Of a DNA stretch of 64,000 nt, positions 1-9,608 are shown one piece after another. Both the position numbers and the translations under genes were made by a program. Each line of letters opens with the position of its first letter. Positions within the stretch are counted from its first letter, which is position 1. The notes under the pieces were generated by a model. The model was not told where the DNA came from. It saw only the letters and a program-made list of their open reading frames with translations, and did no database searches. Location of the stretch: NCBI GenBank assembly GCA_947644715.1, contig CANSAP010000006.1, positions 19,339 through 83,338 of the forward strand, given 5' to 3'. This DNA is from an uncultured Bacteroidales bacterium. Its GTDB lineage: Bacteria > Bacteroidota > Bacteroidia > Bacteroidales > Muribaculaceae.

Positions 1-639
1 GTTCATCATTGAGAACATACCCTTCTTCATCTCGCCGCCATACCAGGTGTTGAGGATAACCTGCTCCTTCTCGGTGAGGTTGAAGGCAACCACAGTCTCT
101 GAGTGGAGGCCGAGCTCCTTGTAGTTTTCAACCTTAGCCTTGGAAGCGTTGAAGACAACGAAGTCGGGGGTGAAGTCAGCGAGCTCCTCCTTGGAGGGAC
201 GGATGAACATGTTGGTCACGAAGTGAGCCTGCCAGGCCACTTCCATGATGAAGCGCACTTTGAGGCGGGTAGCGGGGTTGGCACCGCAGTAGCAGTCAAC
301 CACGAAGAGGGTCTTGTCGCTGAGCTCCTTAACGGCCTTTTCCTTCAGCTCGTTCCACACCTTGGTGTCGATGGGCTTGTTGTCGTTCTTGTATTCCTCA
401 GATGTCCACCACACGGTGTTTTCGCTGGTAGCATCCTTTACGAGGTATTTGTCTTTGGGCGAACGGCCGGTGTAGATACCGGTCATTACATTAACTGCGC
501 CGAGTTCGGTTTCCTGGCCTTTTTCGAAGCCTTCGAGACCGGGAGCAGTCTCATACTTGTAAAGTTCTTCGTAAGAGGGGTTGTGGATGATTTCCTTAAC
601 ATCCTTGATGCCGTACTGGCTGAGATTCAGTTCTGCCAT
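1..639 (-). CDS. pckA: Phosphoenolpyruvate carboxykinase (ATP), 5' part, cut by window edge
   Basis: The visible product is the N-terminal 213 residues of an ATP-dependent PEP carboxykinase, which interconverts oxaloacetate and PEP. In gut Bacteroidales it often runs in the CO2-fixing direction on the route to succinate. It begins [17 protein letters not shown] and contains the family segments [13 protein letters not shown] and [19 protein letters not shown]. The last visible residues ([17 protein letters not shown]) match the conserved segment that precedes the kinase loops. The family is about 535 residues, so roughly 60% lies beyond position 1. The ATG at 639-637 is chosen because the sequence resembles known pckA starts from this point and a minus-strand -7 box lies about 100 nt upstream. 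Identity is by recognition of motifs only. Confidence 0.93.
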   Translation of the reverse strand, partial: MAELNLSQYGIKDVKEIIHNPSYEELYKYETAPGLEGFEKGQETELGAVNVMTGIYTGRSPKDKYLVKDATSENTVWWTSEEYKNDNKPIDTKVWNELKEKAVKELSDKTLFVVDCYCGANPATRLKVRFIMEVAWQAHFVTNMFIRPSKEELADFTPDFVVFNASKAKVENYKELGLHSETVVAFNLTEKEQVILNTWYGGEMKKGMFSMMN

Positions 640-737
640 AGCTTGAATTACGGGTTATAAAAATGGTTTTTGATTAATCTATACTCTAAACAATCTATCT
701 TTGATTATGTTGCGCTCCGCGCGCGTTAAATCTCGTG

Positions 738-745
738 CAAAAGTA
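738..745 (-). promoter_or_regulatory. Sigma-ABfr -7 box for pckA (TACTTTTG)
   Basis: Read on the minus strand, TACTTTTG fits the Bacteroidetes -7 consensus TAnnTTTG and lies about 100 nt upstream of the pckA ATG. No clean -33 TTTG is seen at the usual spacing. The remainder of the roughly 300-nt gap between pckA and the next gene is A/T-rich leader with no other feature noticed. Confidence 0.5.
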
Positions 746-839
746 CAAAAAAAACCTGACATGGAGGGAAGAACAGCTCCGTTTTTTGTTGTGAATGTGA
801 AAAAGCCTTATTATTCTTGGCCGTGCAGAGTTTTATTCT

Positions 840-847
840 TAATTTTG
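840..847 (+). promoter_or_regulatory. Sigma-ABfr -7 box (TAATTTTG)
   Basis: TAATTTTG fits the Bacteroidetes -7 consensus and lies about 90 nt upstream of the secreted-protein gene that starts at 940. A TTGG at the expected -33 distance is a weak partner. Confidence 0.5.
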
Positions 848-939
848 CAGGGTGGATAACAGGGCATTACTTCGGGCTCAGGTCTGCGGCCCGGTTATTC
901 GCAAACGGCTGAAAATATTCATACTAACATATCACGCAA

Positions 940-1599
940 ATGAAAAAACTTTTACTCTCAATGGCTCTCGTGGCCGCAGCAGCAGCTCCCGCAGCAGCCG
1001 CTGACTATGAATTCTACATCACCACCAATGCCGAGAGCGCTGCCTCCGGAGCGACTTCCGGCTATGAGCTCGTGCAGGAGGGCAAGGAATATGTAGCTAA
1101 TCCCGAGATGGAGGGGATTCAGCTCGAATGCGCCGCCTTCATTAAAGTTGTCAATAATACATCCTCTGACGCCCAGTGTCTGGTTTCCGTGACCAAGGTT
1201 TACGACAATAATGATTTCGCAGGTCTCACCCCGCTGTGGCAGACTTGTCTCGGCTTTGTTTGCCAGACAGGCGATGTAACTGCAACGGTTAACGCCAACT
1301 CCTCGACTCCCGGCGGCATCGGCGAACATATCGGCTACACTGTGTATTGCCTGGACCCCTCCGCAGCTGAGAATGTAAAATTTGATTCAAAGTATAATGT
1401 AACCATGAAGATGGGTGACACTACCCGCTCCTTCTCCATTCTTTACACATCCACTCCTGCCGCTGTCGAGACTATCGACGTAGCCGGCGGACAGGCTGAA
1501 TATTTCAACATGCAGGGTCTGCGTGTGAGCGAGCCTGTTAAGGGACAGATGTACATCGTCCGTCAGGGTGGCAAAGTCTCCAAGACTGTTGTCCGCTAA
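940..1599 (+). CDS. Small secreted protein with C-terminal sorting-like tail
   Basis: A 219-residue protein of unknown function. It starts with an Ala-rich signal peptide (MKKLLLSMALVAAAAAPAAA, cleavage likely after AAA), followed by about 150 residues rich in Thr, Val and Asn, consistent with beta structure. The last 35 residues (around EYFNMQGLRV, MYIVRQGGKVSKTVVR) look like the short C-terminal tails many Bacteroidales secreted proteins carry, with the pattern Y-F/D-x-x-G-x-R-V ... Y-I-V. These tails resemble type IX secretion signals, so a surface or secreted location is inferred. Two pairs of Cys could form disulfides. No enzymatic motif was recognised. Confidence 0.75.
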   Translation: MKKLLLSMALVAAAAAPAAAADYEFYITTNAESAASGATSGYELVQEGKEYVANPEMEGIQLECAAFIKVVNNTSSDAQCLVSVTKVYDNNDFAGLTPLWQTCLGFVCQTGDVTATVNANSSTPGGIGEHIGYTVYCLDPSAAENVKFDSKYNVTMKMGDTTRSFSILYTSTPAAVETIDVAGGQAEYFNMQGLRVSEPVKGQMYIVRQGGKVSKTVVR

Positions 1600-1619
1600 C
1601 TTTCGGCCGACTGAATTGC

Positions 1620-1655
1620 TTCGGCAAAACAGTTAAATTCGGCAAAACAGTTAAA
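1620..1655 (+). repeat. Two exact tandem copies of an 18-bp unit
   Basis: The unit TTCGGCAAAACAGTTAAA occurs twice head to tail (1620-1637 and 1638-1655). The second copy ends one base before the comEC ATG at 1657. Each copy is A-rich, so the duplication changes the spacing and composition of the translation-initiation region. Confidence 0.9.
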
Positions 1656-1656
1656 C

Positions 1657-3558
1657 ATGTTTATACCCCCGCAGCTTCCCCGTGCGCCTTTTGCGGCGAT
1701 TACCGGGGCATTCTGCGGGGGGCTCTTATTGTGTTTCCGCGCGGGCGCTTCGGCTTCTGCCGGGTTGGGATTGCTGCTCGGGGGCGCTGTTCTGTGGATT
1801 CTTCTGGAGTGGAGGCGAGTGCGCTTCACGATGCGCGATCTGACATGGCTGCCGGTGATTCTCTGCTTTTGCGGCACGGGAATCCTGACGGCATCCATCA
1901 ATCTGCCTATGGATGTTCAGGAGATTCCTGACGGATACCTTGCACGGGGTATCGTAAGGGAATCTGCCGGCACGGAGTCAGGCTCACGGCTCACGGTGGA
2001 GGTCACAAGTCTCACGCCGCGCCGGAGCGGCGAGGAGCGGAGGCTGCACACCAAGCTGCTGCTCTACACTGATTCGGTTCCTCTGACAGCAGGGGACCGG
2101 ATTACTTTCCCGGCCATCTTCACCCCGGCCTCCGGTGAGCCGGCCTATCTCAGCTATCTGTTCAGCAGGGGGATTGATTTCACGCAGAGCTGCCCCTCCC
2201 GGCTTATCGCCCACACGGGTCATGAGCGCTCGCTCCTTACGCTTGCCGGGGATGCCCGCCTCAGGATTGTGGAGCGTCTGAATGAGTCAGCCCTGAAGAC
2301 TGACACGAAAGTGTTTATGGCAGCGCTGCTCACCGGCCTGCGCTCCGACATGACTCGCGAGACGCGAGCTGCATTCACGGCCGCCGGGATTGCTCACGTG
2401 CTGGCCGTCAGCGGGTTGCATGTCGGCATAGTGGTGCTTATCCTGGCATTGCTTCTGCGCCCGCTGGATTACATCAATGGGCGCAGGCTACGGTATCTGC
2501 TCACGATTGCCGGCATCTGGTGCTTCGCGCTGCTTGCCGGTCTGGGAGCGCCGGTGGTCAGAGCGGCTGTGATGGCGAGCTGCGTGATTATTGCCATACT
2601 GTTGCAACGGCCGAGATTGGCACTCAACTCTCTGTGTCTGGCGGCGTTCCTGATACTCCTGGTGGATCCGCGCGCACTGTTTGACGCAGGATTTCTGCTG
2701 AGCTTCTGTGTGACCGGAGGCATTCTGTTTCTTGTCTCGGGGCTGACTCCGGCCCGGGAGCGGATGCACCCTTGGCTTCACAACGCAACACTTTGGATAG
2801 CAGTTCCTTGCGTAGCGTTTCTGAGTTCCTGGATGCTGACCGCCCGTTTCTTTCATTCCGTTCAGCTTTGGTTCCTCCCGGTCAACCTTCTGCTGGCGCC
2901 GCTTCTCCCCTTTTATTTCGGCATCGGAGTGCTGTATATTCTGCTGCTTTTCGCCGGAGTGGATTGCAGCCTCTGCGCCACACTGCTTGATGGAGGCTAT
3001 GCCGCACTGATGCACTGCGCCACATGGGCCGGAAATCTGCCCGGCTCACATGTCAGCCTGTATATCAATGAGTTGCCGATATGGTTCTATATGGGAGCAC
3101 TCATCTGCTTTGCTCTTTACCTGAGCTTTGGCGGGAAATGGAAACTGCTTTCAGCCCTGGGCGGGGTAGTGGCATCCGGGCTGCTGATTATGCTTGCACC
3201 GGCTCCGGTGCCACCCGACACCCTGGAGCTTGGGAGGGGAGCCTCCCGCTGCCTGCTGCGCTCCACCCGCCGAGGCGAGCCGGAAAAGATGGAATTGCCA
3301 CGCGGCTCCCTGAGCTGCGCAGAGCTGCAGGGGCACACAATCATTTTCCTTGACAGCGCCATGAGCAGCAGTCCCGCCCGAGAGCCGTTGCATTGCGACT
3401 GGCTGATTATCGGGTCACGCTATCAGGGCACTTTGGCGGAGGCTTACCGGCAGTTTACGCCCGACAGCCTCGTCTGGCATCAATCAGTGTCACCGAGCCG
3501 CCGCGAAGAGATGGAAGCCGAATTCAAAGCCGCCGGAGAGCGGCATCCTCAATTGTAG
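1657..3558 (+). CDS. comEC: ComEC/Rec2-family inner-membrane protein (short form)
   Basis: A 633-residue polytopic membrane protein of the ComEC/Rec2 family, which forms the inner-membrane channel for single-stranded DNA during natural transformation. The N-terminal membrane hairpins are followed by a DUF4131-like soluble region (about residues 70-180). The Competence domain (about 215-490) carries the characteristic GIAHVLAVSGLHVGI segment and GLGAPVVRAAVMA. The C-terminus after about residue 510 is short and shows no metallo-beta-lactamase HxHxDH motif, so this is the compact form without a nuclease domain that is common in Bacteroidetes. Whether the organism is competent cannot be read from this gene alone, and no other com genes are nearby. 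Confidence 0.88.
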   Translation: MFIPPQLPRAPFAAITGAFCGGLLLCFRAGASASAGLGLLLGGAVLWILLEWRRVRFTMRDLTWLPVILCFCGTGILTASINLPMDVQEIPDGYLARGIVRESAGTESGSRLTVEVTSLTPRRSGEERRLHTKLLLYTDSVPLTAGDRITFPAIFTPASGEPAYLSYLFSRGIDFTQSCPSRLIAHTGHERSLLTLAGDARLRIVERLNESALKTDTKVFMAALLTGLRSDMTRETRAAFTAAGIAHVLAVSGLHVGIVVLILALLLRPLDYINGRRLRYLLTIAGIWCFALLAGLGAPVVRAAVMASCVIIAILLQRPRLALNSLCLAAFLILLVDPRALFDAGFLLSFCVTGGILFLVSGLTPARERMHPWLHNATLWIAVPCVAFLSSWMLTARFFHSVQLWFLPVNLLLAPLLPFYFGIGVLYILLLFAGVDCSLCATLLDGGYAALMHCATWAGNLPGSHVSLYINELPIWFYMGALICFALYLSFGGKWKLLSALGGVVASGLLIMLAPAPVPPDTLELGRGASRCLLRSTRRGEPEKMELPRGSLSCAELQGHTIIFLDSAMSSSPAREPLHCDWLIIGSRYQGTLAEAYRQFTPDSLVWHQSVSPSRREEMEAEFKAAGERHPQL

Positions 3559-3676
3559 GCATACGAAGCCGCTGCACAGGAAGCCGAACAGAGAGCCGTA
3601 TACTCAAATTTAAGTATTTTTAATGCATAGGGTTACTTCTTTTATTGATTTTCTTGGGGATTTTGAAAGTATAGCC

Positions 3677-3684
3677 TAACTTTG
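3677..3684 (+). promoter_or_regulatory. Sigma-ABfr -7 box (TAACTTTG) for the SusCD-M16-ChaN operon
   Basis: TAACTTTG matches the -7 consensus about 110 nt upstream of the SusC-like ATG. The -33 element is weak (TTGG around 3650). The leader between box and start is G+C-rich. Confidence 0.5.
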
Positions 3685-3795
3685 TCTTAGTTTTTAATAT
3701 TGAAAGCTTCCTGCTGACTATAAAACAGGAGACATCTCCCGAGCCGGCAGCGGGCTTCAGCAACGGTTTTTCGCTTACTCCTCTCCCGCTAAACA

Positions 3796-6700
3796 ATGCT
3801 TAGGGTTCTATTTACTTTTATTTGTCTTGCGAGCATTCTGCTGTCATCTAATGCCTCCACCCTGCCGTCAGGCGCCGCCGCTTCCCACGCCTCTCAAAAG
3901 GAGCTGCAAGGGGTCGTGACCGACACTGAGGGGGAGCCGGTGGTGGGTGCCATGATAAAGGTCAAGAAGTCGTCGCTGGGAGCGGCCACCGACATTGACG
4001 GCCATTACAGCCTCGCCGGCAGGCCCCGCGAGGGAGCCGTAATCACGGTGTCAGCCATGGGAATGAAGAGCATAGATGTCACCTATCACGGGGAGCCGGT
4101 CATGAATTTCACTATGGAGACCGACCCCACTATGCTTCAGGAGGTTACGGTCGTTGCAGAGCCCAACATCAATGATATTGATGTCAGAAGCCGGTCAGGC
4201 GTCGTGCAGACAGTCGACATGAAGCGACTGACCGAAAAGCCGGTCATGGACATGGGGCTTGCATTGCAGGGAGCCGTGCCGGGACTGATTGTGACCAACA
4301 CCGGCGAACTTGGCTCAAAGCCTACAATCCGCATACGCGGCAATCAGTCGCTGCGCGCCGGCGACTCTGCCAACGAGCCGCTCTATGTGCTTGACGGCAA
4401 GGTGATTTCCGCCGACACTTTCCGCTCGCTCAATCCCCAGGATATCCGTGAGATAAAGGTGCTGAAGGATGCGGCAGCCTGCGCGCTCTATGGCATCAAG
4501 GCGGCCAACGGCGTGATTGAGGTCTCCTCTAAGCGAGGAAGCCACTTCGGCGCCGTCGATATCAATTACACTCTCAGCATGGGTGTCACGCTGAAAGGGA
4601 GGCGGGGTGTCGACGTAATGAAGTCAGCCGAAAAGCTGGAGCTGGAGCGGCTCATGATGAATGAAGCCACGCCGGGCTACCGATACAGCGCTGACTATTT
4701 CCGTAAGCACTATGCCGGCTCGCCCAACCTCGACGCAATGATTGCCTCGGGAGCCGCAACGCTCGACTCGCTGCGCGCCATCAATACCGACTGGTTCAAC
4801 CGCCTGATGCGCACAGCGCTCTATCAGAACCACAATCTTTCGGTGAGAGGGGGTGGCGAACAGGCCTCCTACTTCATGAGCGCCAACATCTCAACACAGG
4901 GGGGACAGATTGAAGGGAACAGCACCCTGCGCGGCACCCTGCGCATGGGGCTTGACCTGGCCATCGGCAAAATCGGCGACTTCACGCTCACCATGGATGG
5001 AGGATACACCGACAACAAGACCCCCAACGGAAGCAGCTTCTCCCCGGCCTCACTCATCTATAATCTGAATCCTTATGAGACTCCGGAGAGCCTCCAACTC
5101 TGGTCTTACCCGAACCGCTCGCTCGCCGACCTGCTCTACCAATACAGCGGCAACAGCACCGAGAAGCGTGCCGGTATCTCCTCAAGCATCCAGCTGCGCC
5201 CCCTGCCTGACCTGGATATCTCAGCCGTAGCCGGACTGGACTATCTGCTCTCGGAGTCCACACAGTTCACTCCGGCCTCCTCCTATTCCGAACAGCAGAG
5301 CGGCTTCAGCGCCGCCGAACTCGGACGCCTTGCCAAGGACAAGAACACGCTGATGAATTTCACCTACAACGTGCGCGCCGTCTACAATCACCTCTTCGCT
5401 GACCGCCATGACGTGACCCTCAGCCTTAACCATGACTATTATCTGACTAACACCGACAACCTCGGCATCATCGGATATGGTGTGGGCAACCAGCCCTCGG
5501 CCGCCCTCATCAACCAGTCACTCACGGGTGCCCGCAAGCCCGCCGTCTCCGCTCTCAAAGAGAAAGTTGCGCAACTTGGTGTCGGGGCTGTGGCCGGCTA
5601 CACCTTCGACCGCACCTATGACCTCTTCGCCACCTATAAGCTTGACGCCTCCTCGCTGCTCCCCTCTGACAAGCGCTGGAACTCGGCCTGGGCCGTTGGC
5701 GCCGGAATCACACCTTCATCCTATCCCTTCCTGGCCGGCAACCGGGTGCTGACGCGCCTCAACCTGAAAGCGAGCTACGGCAGCACCGCCTCCCTGGCCG
5801 GGGTCAGCGCGGCGCAGACCATAGCCACCTTCGCCTATCTTGAAGAGACCTACGACAACTCACGCCTTCTCCAGCTCCTGGCTCTCTATAACCGCGACCT
5901 GAAGCCGGAACACACCACCTCCATCGACGCCGGCCTGCACATGGGGCTGTTCAACCTCGTGAGCCTCGACCTGCAATGGTATCGCCGCGAGACAGCCGAC
6001 GCACTGCTGGATGTGCCCGTGGCGGCCAGCAACGGCTTCAGCATGATGAAGCGCAACATCGGCACCCTGCGCAACGACGGCGTGGAGGCGGGCATCTCGC
6101 TGAACCTCTCTGACCTGCATCCTGACTGGCAATTCCGGTTCAGCACTACGGCGGCCTACAACCGCAACAAAGTGGTCGACCTCTACTACACCGACAAGCT
6201 CTACACCAGCGACTACTCTCTGATTCCTGACTTTCAGGTCGGAAAAGCCTATGACATTCTCTACGGCCTGCAGCAGACAGGCATAAACTCCGTGACCGGG
6301 CTTCCGATTTTCATCGGCAAGGATGGTCGCGAGATAGAGCCGGGCAAGACGAAACTCACCCGCGACGATTTCATAGTGCTCGGCCACCTGACACCCCCCT
6401 TCTCAGGCACCATCAGCCTGGGGGTGAGTTGGCGTGAATTTGAGCTGGATGCCGACTTCTACTGGGTCTCCGGAGGTGTGCGGCAATACAACTACACTTA
6501 CGTGCGTAACCGCGACGATGTCAACTACAACGCCCTGGCCGGCCTGACCGAAACCATGTGGTTCCATCGAGGCGACGTCGACAAGCTCTACTACTCCCCC
6601 TTCTATGCCTCTTCGGCCATTGAGACCCTCTCCTATGCCAACACCTCCAACACCGGGTCGTCAGACTATCTGCGACTCTCCATGCTCTCGCTTCGCTACC

Positions 6701-6876
6701 GCCTGCCGCAGACGCTGCTCCGCCACACCGGCAATCTCATCAAGTATGCTTCGGTTGCCCTTCAGGCCTCCAATCTCTTCACCATCACCCCTTACAGCGA
6801 ATCTGACCCTGAGACCGGTAAACTCGGTGCCTCCATCCAGCCGGTAATAACAATGAATCTTAGCGTAACATTCTGA
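3796..6876 (+). CDS. SusC/RagA-family TonB-dependent outer-membrane receptor
   Basis: A 1026-residue TonB-linked receptor that moves a substrate across the outer membrane with its SusD partner. Domains in order: signal peptide (about 1-24), carboxypeptidase-D-regulatory-like domain (about 35-115), plug (about 125-240, with PLYVLDGKVIS and the IKVLKDAAACALYGIKAANG segment), then a long beta-barrel ending in an aromatic residue (MNLSVTF). The start is supported by the signal peptide. Its stop overlaps the next ATG (TGATG), so SusC and SusD are translationally coupled. The substrate is not readable from the receptor; the downstream protease and haem-binding-like genes suggest a protein or peptide ligand rather than glycan, because no glycoside hydrolase is present. 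Confidence 0.93.
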   Translation: MLRVLFTFICLASILLSSNASTLPSGAAASHASQKELQGVVTDTEGEPVVGAMIKVKKSSLGAATDIDGHYSLAGRPREGAVITVSAMGMKSIDVTYHGEPVMNFTMETDPTMLQEVTVVAEPNINDIDVRSRSGVVQTVDMKRLTEKPVMDMGLALQGAVPGLIVTNTGELGSKPTIRIRGNQSLRAGDSANEPLYVLDGKVISADTFRSLNPQDIREIKVLKDAAACALYGIKAANGVIEVSSKRGSHFGAVDINYTLSMGVTLKGRRGVDVMKSAEKLELERLMMNEATPGYRYSADYFRKHYAGSPNLDAMIASGAATLDSLRAINTDWFNRLMRTALYQNHNLSVRGGGEQASYFMSANISTQGGQIEGNSTLRGTLRMGLDLAIGKIGDFTLTMDGGYTDNKTPNGSSFSPASLIYNLNPYETPESLQLWSYPNRSLADLLYQYSGNSTEKRAGISSSIQLRPLPDLDISAVAGLDYLLSESTQFTPASSYSEQQSGFSAAELGRLAKDKNTLMNFTYNVRAVYNHLFADRHDVTLSLNHDYYLTNTDNLGIIGYGVGNQPSAALINQSLTGARKPAVSALKEKVAQLGVGAVAGYTFDRTYDLFATYKLDASSLLPSDKRWNSAWAVGAGITPSSYPFLAGNRVLTRLNLKASYGSTASLAGVSAAQTIATFAYLEETYDNSRLLQLLALYNRDLKPEHTTSIDAGLHMGLFNLVSLDLQWYRRETADALLDVPVAASNGFSMMKRNIGTLRNDGVEAGISLNLSDLHPDWQFRFSTTAAYNRNKVVDLYYTDKLYTSDYSLIPDFQVGKAYDILYGLQQTGINSVTGLPIFIGKDGREIEPGKTKLTRDDFIVLGHLTPPFSGTISLGVSWREFELDADFYWVSGGVRQYNYTYVRNRDDVNYNALAGLTETMWFHRGDVDKLYYSPFYASSAIETLSYANTSNTGSSDYLRLSMLSLRYRLPQTLLRHTGNLIKYASVALQASNLFTITPYSESDPETGKLGASIQPVITMNLSVTF

Positions 6877-8270
6877 TGTCAGCGACCATGAGATATACCC
6901 TTTCAGCCACCCTCTTCCTGCTGATGCTCCTGTCGGGCTGCTCGCTCGACATCCCCTACGAGAACCAATTCTCTGACCCGGATGCAATAACCACTCCCGA
7001 AACCGGGCGCGAGCTGCTGGCTTACGCCTATAATTCCCTCCCCAATCCGGAGTTTGACCTCGCGCTGCTTGCCGATGATTTCGAGCCTACTTACTGGGCT
7101 CCGCGCAATTCATCGCTCAACAATGAATACACCTGGCAGCCGCAGGCGCTGATTGACCTGAGTGCCTCGCTATGGACTGAGTATTACGAGGTTATAGCCT
7201 CACTGAACGCTCTGCTTGAGCGCACCCCTGACATAAAGGTGAGCTCGGAGGCTGACCGCACGGCGCTGAACAATCTCACCGCTGAGGCCTACACGCTGAA
7301 AGCCTTCTGCTATTTCCGTCTGTTGCAGCTTTTTGCCTCCGGCCCTGACACGCCCGATGCTGACGGAATCATTCTCAAGGATAAAGTGGCTATGGAGAAC
7401 CTTCCCCGCCGCCCGATTAAAGACTGCATCGCGGAGATTCGCTCGTTGCTCACCCGCGCCCGGGAGCTTGGCAACAGCGGCGCCAACAAAGCTTGGATTA
7501 CCTCCGACGCCACTCTGCTGCTCTCTGCGCAGGTGGAGCTGTATGCCGGCAACTGCGCAGAGGCTGCCCACCTCGCCCGTGAGTTGCTCGACAAATATGG
7601 GTTCGAGGTCTTCGCTCCCCAGGCCTATGATGCGCTTTGGAACAGCACCACGAGCGCCGAGCAAATCTTCATCTTCAACAGTCCCGACCGCACGGGCAGC
7701 TTCTATCAGGAGATTGTCTATGACACAAATTCCGGCGACTATTTCTCAGTAGCCCCGGCCATAGCCGCCGCTTACGGGCCGACCGACTGCCGCACCCCCT
7801 GGAGCATATGCGAAGTGACCACCTCGGCTCTCGGCACTCTGCCCTTCATCGGAAAATACAATCGGCTGCGCCGCGAAAAGCGGGAGATTACGTTCGTCAA
7901 TAAGATGCGTCTCTCCAACGCTCTGTTCACGGCGGCTGAAGCGCTGGTCCGGGAGGGACAGGGGGCAGAAGCCCGCTCGATCATGAATGAATATCTGTCG
8001 CGCCGCGGCGCCGAGCTGCTGGCCGACGATTTGACCGGCGACCCACTGATGCTCGCAATCCTGCACCAGAAGCAGCTCGAATTTCTCGGTGAGGGGGAAC
8101 GCTTCTTCGACCTGAAGCGCTATCGCGCCACTCTGCTTAACACCCCTTCCACCCGCATTCCCCCCGCCGGAGACTACCGATGGCTCCTCCCGATTCCTAA
8201 GGATGAATATCTCTATAATGAGGCAGCCAATCAAAATCCCGAGTGGCCGAAATCCTCTTTTAATGATTGA
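6876..8270 (+). CDS. SusD/RagB-family surface lipoprotein
   Basis: A 464-residue SusD-like lipoprotein that caps the SusC-like barrel and binds substrate at the cell surface. The lipobox is LLSGC, giving a lipidated Cys within the first 25 residues. The TPR-like helical SusD core follows, and the C-terminal family signatures FLGEGERFFDLKRYR and WLLPIPKDEY are visible. The ATG overlapping the SusC stop gives MSATMRYTL; the in-frame ATG at 6888 is an equally good start and gives a more usual signal peptide. Translation is coupled to the receptor by a 1-nt overlap. Confidence 0.92.
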   Translation: MSATMRYTLSATLFLLMLLSGCSLDIPYENQFSDPDAITTPETGRELLAYAYNSLPNPEFDLALLADDFEPTYWAPRNSSLNNEYTWQPQALIDLSASLWTEYYEVIASLNALLERTPDIKVSSEADRTALNNLTAEAYTLKAFCYFRLLQLFASGPDTPDADGIILKDKVAMENLPRRPIKDCIAEIRSLLTRARELGNSGANKAWITSDATLLLSAQVELYAGNCAEAAHLARELLDKYGFEVFAPQAYDALWNSTTSAEQIFIFNSPDRTGSFYQEIVYDTNSGDYFSVAPAIAAAYGPTDCRTPWSICEVTTSALGTLPFIGKYNRLRREKREITFVNKMRLSNALFTAAEALVREGQGAEARSIMNEYLSRRGAELLADDLTGDPLMLAILHQKQLEFLGEGERFFDLKRYRATLLNTPSTRIPPAGDYRWLLPIPKDEYLYNEAANQNPEWPKSSFND

Positions 8271-8309
8271 GATACTGCTTGATTTATCTTTCAAAATAAT
8301 TAATACACT

Positions 8310-9596
8310 ATGAAAAAAGTTTTCCACTATCTGGCCCTGGCAGTCTGCCTGCTCCCGGCCATGGTATCCTGTTCGGACGAGAACAATGAACCCCAAAGCG
8401 GGGTCACCAACCACATCTATCTGAGCCTGCCCGGCGGCACGTCGACCCTCGCTGAAGGGAGCGACGAGGCTCTGACTGTTGATGTGACTCTCAGCTATGC
8501 GCCCTCAGCTGACCTCACTCTGAAATTTGAAGCGGAGAATGACCTTGACGGTGTGCTGACCCTCACTGACAACACAGTCAGCATCACTGCCGGAAGCACC
8601 ACCGGCTCCTTCACCATCTCCGCCCGGAATGCCACCGGTCTCACCGCTCCCGCCTCCTTCTCTTTCAAGGTGGCTGAGGTTACACCTGCCGGCACTCCGG
8701 TTGACATCAAGGAAAATGTGACCGTCACTGTCAATCCGGCATCCGGCGCCACCCCTCTCACTCCCGAACTGAAAGCGCTCGTCGAAACCTGGAAAACGAA
8801 ATATGGCATCGACATCACCCCCTGGCTGGGCAACATCAAGCTCTCCGGCTCCTTGCAGTTCCCCGGCAGTGGCACCCGCGATGCGTTCGTCTCACCCTCC
8901 ACACTGACCCTCTCCGGCTCCACTCTGTTCAATCTCAGCACAGAGTCAACCGAGGAGATGCCTGTGCTCAACATGGATGAGAACCCCATGGGTCTGACTG
9001 ACTATCTCTACCGCTCTTTCCTGCGCCTCACTGTGGATGACCGCGAATACTTCGCTCTGGAGGATGAAGGCTCCGGGCTGGAACTCATGGAGCTGCTCAA
9101 CTGGAACGCAACATCGCAGGAAACCTTCGGGGTGACTCTGCCCGGCCTGCGCATAACCTCTATCGCCAATGGCAAAGCCAATGTGGAATTTGTCAGCGAA
9201 GGGGAGCGACTCATCTATGGCACCAACGGTCAGCCCATCTACAATCCGGAGTATGACATGAATCTCACCTATAACTATGCCTCCAGCTGGATTCCGTTCA
9301 ACTACACCTACTCAGCTTGGAGCCGTCAGCTCGACATGATTGCCAACGGTGTTCCCTCTGCTCTGGAACTGCTCACCTATGGAGTGAGCGCCGCTCCGGC
9401 CACTTATCTCGGCATCTCCGATGTGCTGGAGGATGCCTGGGAGGTTGACGAAGAGGAGGATGGTGTGGCCAATCTCTATGTGCGTCCCTCCGGTGTGATT
9501 GACTTCAACGCCGGCACCATGACCTTCACCTTCCCCTTCGACCATGCTGACCAGTATGGCTACTCCCGCGTGACTGTTGTCTATTCCTTAAAGTAA
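8310..9596 (+). CDS. Lipoprotein of the SusCD operon (DUF4929-like)
   Basis: A 428-residue lipoprotein with signal peptide and lipobox (MVSCS). The N-terminal 130 residues are a Ser/Thr-rich, beta-sandwich-like region (LSYAPSADLTLKFEAENDLDG) resembling Calx-beta or surface adhesion modules. The remainder is a mixed domain that I associate, by memory of gene order, with DUF4929 proteins that follow SusCD pairs. Its place between SusD and a protease suggests a surface accessory ligand-binding protein. The function is inferred from context only. Confidence 0.65.
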   Translation: MKKVFHYLALAVCLLPAMVSCSDENNEPQSGVTNHIYLSLPGGTSTLAEGSDEALTVDVTLSYAPSADLTLKFEAENDLDGVLTLTDNTVSITAGSTTGSFTISARNATGLTAPASFSFKVAEVTPAGTPVDIKENVTVTVNPASGATPLTPELKALVETWKTKYGIDITPWLGNIKLSGSLQFPGSGTRDAFVSPSTLTLSGSTLFNLSTESTEEMPVLNMDENPMGLTDYLYRSFLRLTVDDREYFALEDEGSGLELMELLNWNATSQETFGVTLPGLRITSIANGKANVEFVSEGERLIYGTNGQPIYNPEYDMNLTYNYASSWIPFNYTYSAWSRQLDMIANGVPSALELLTYGVSAAPATYLGISDVLEDAWEVDEEEDGVANLYVRPSGVIDFNAGTMTFTFPFDHADQYGYSRVTVVYSLK

Positions 9597-9608
9597 AGTA
9601 ATCTCGCC

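Noticed and set aside
103..660. Plus-strand ORF opposite pckA
   Set aside because: Antisense shadow of the pckA coding frame, with no promoter and a Val/Gly-rich translation typical of such shadows.
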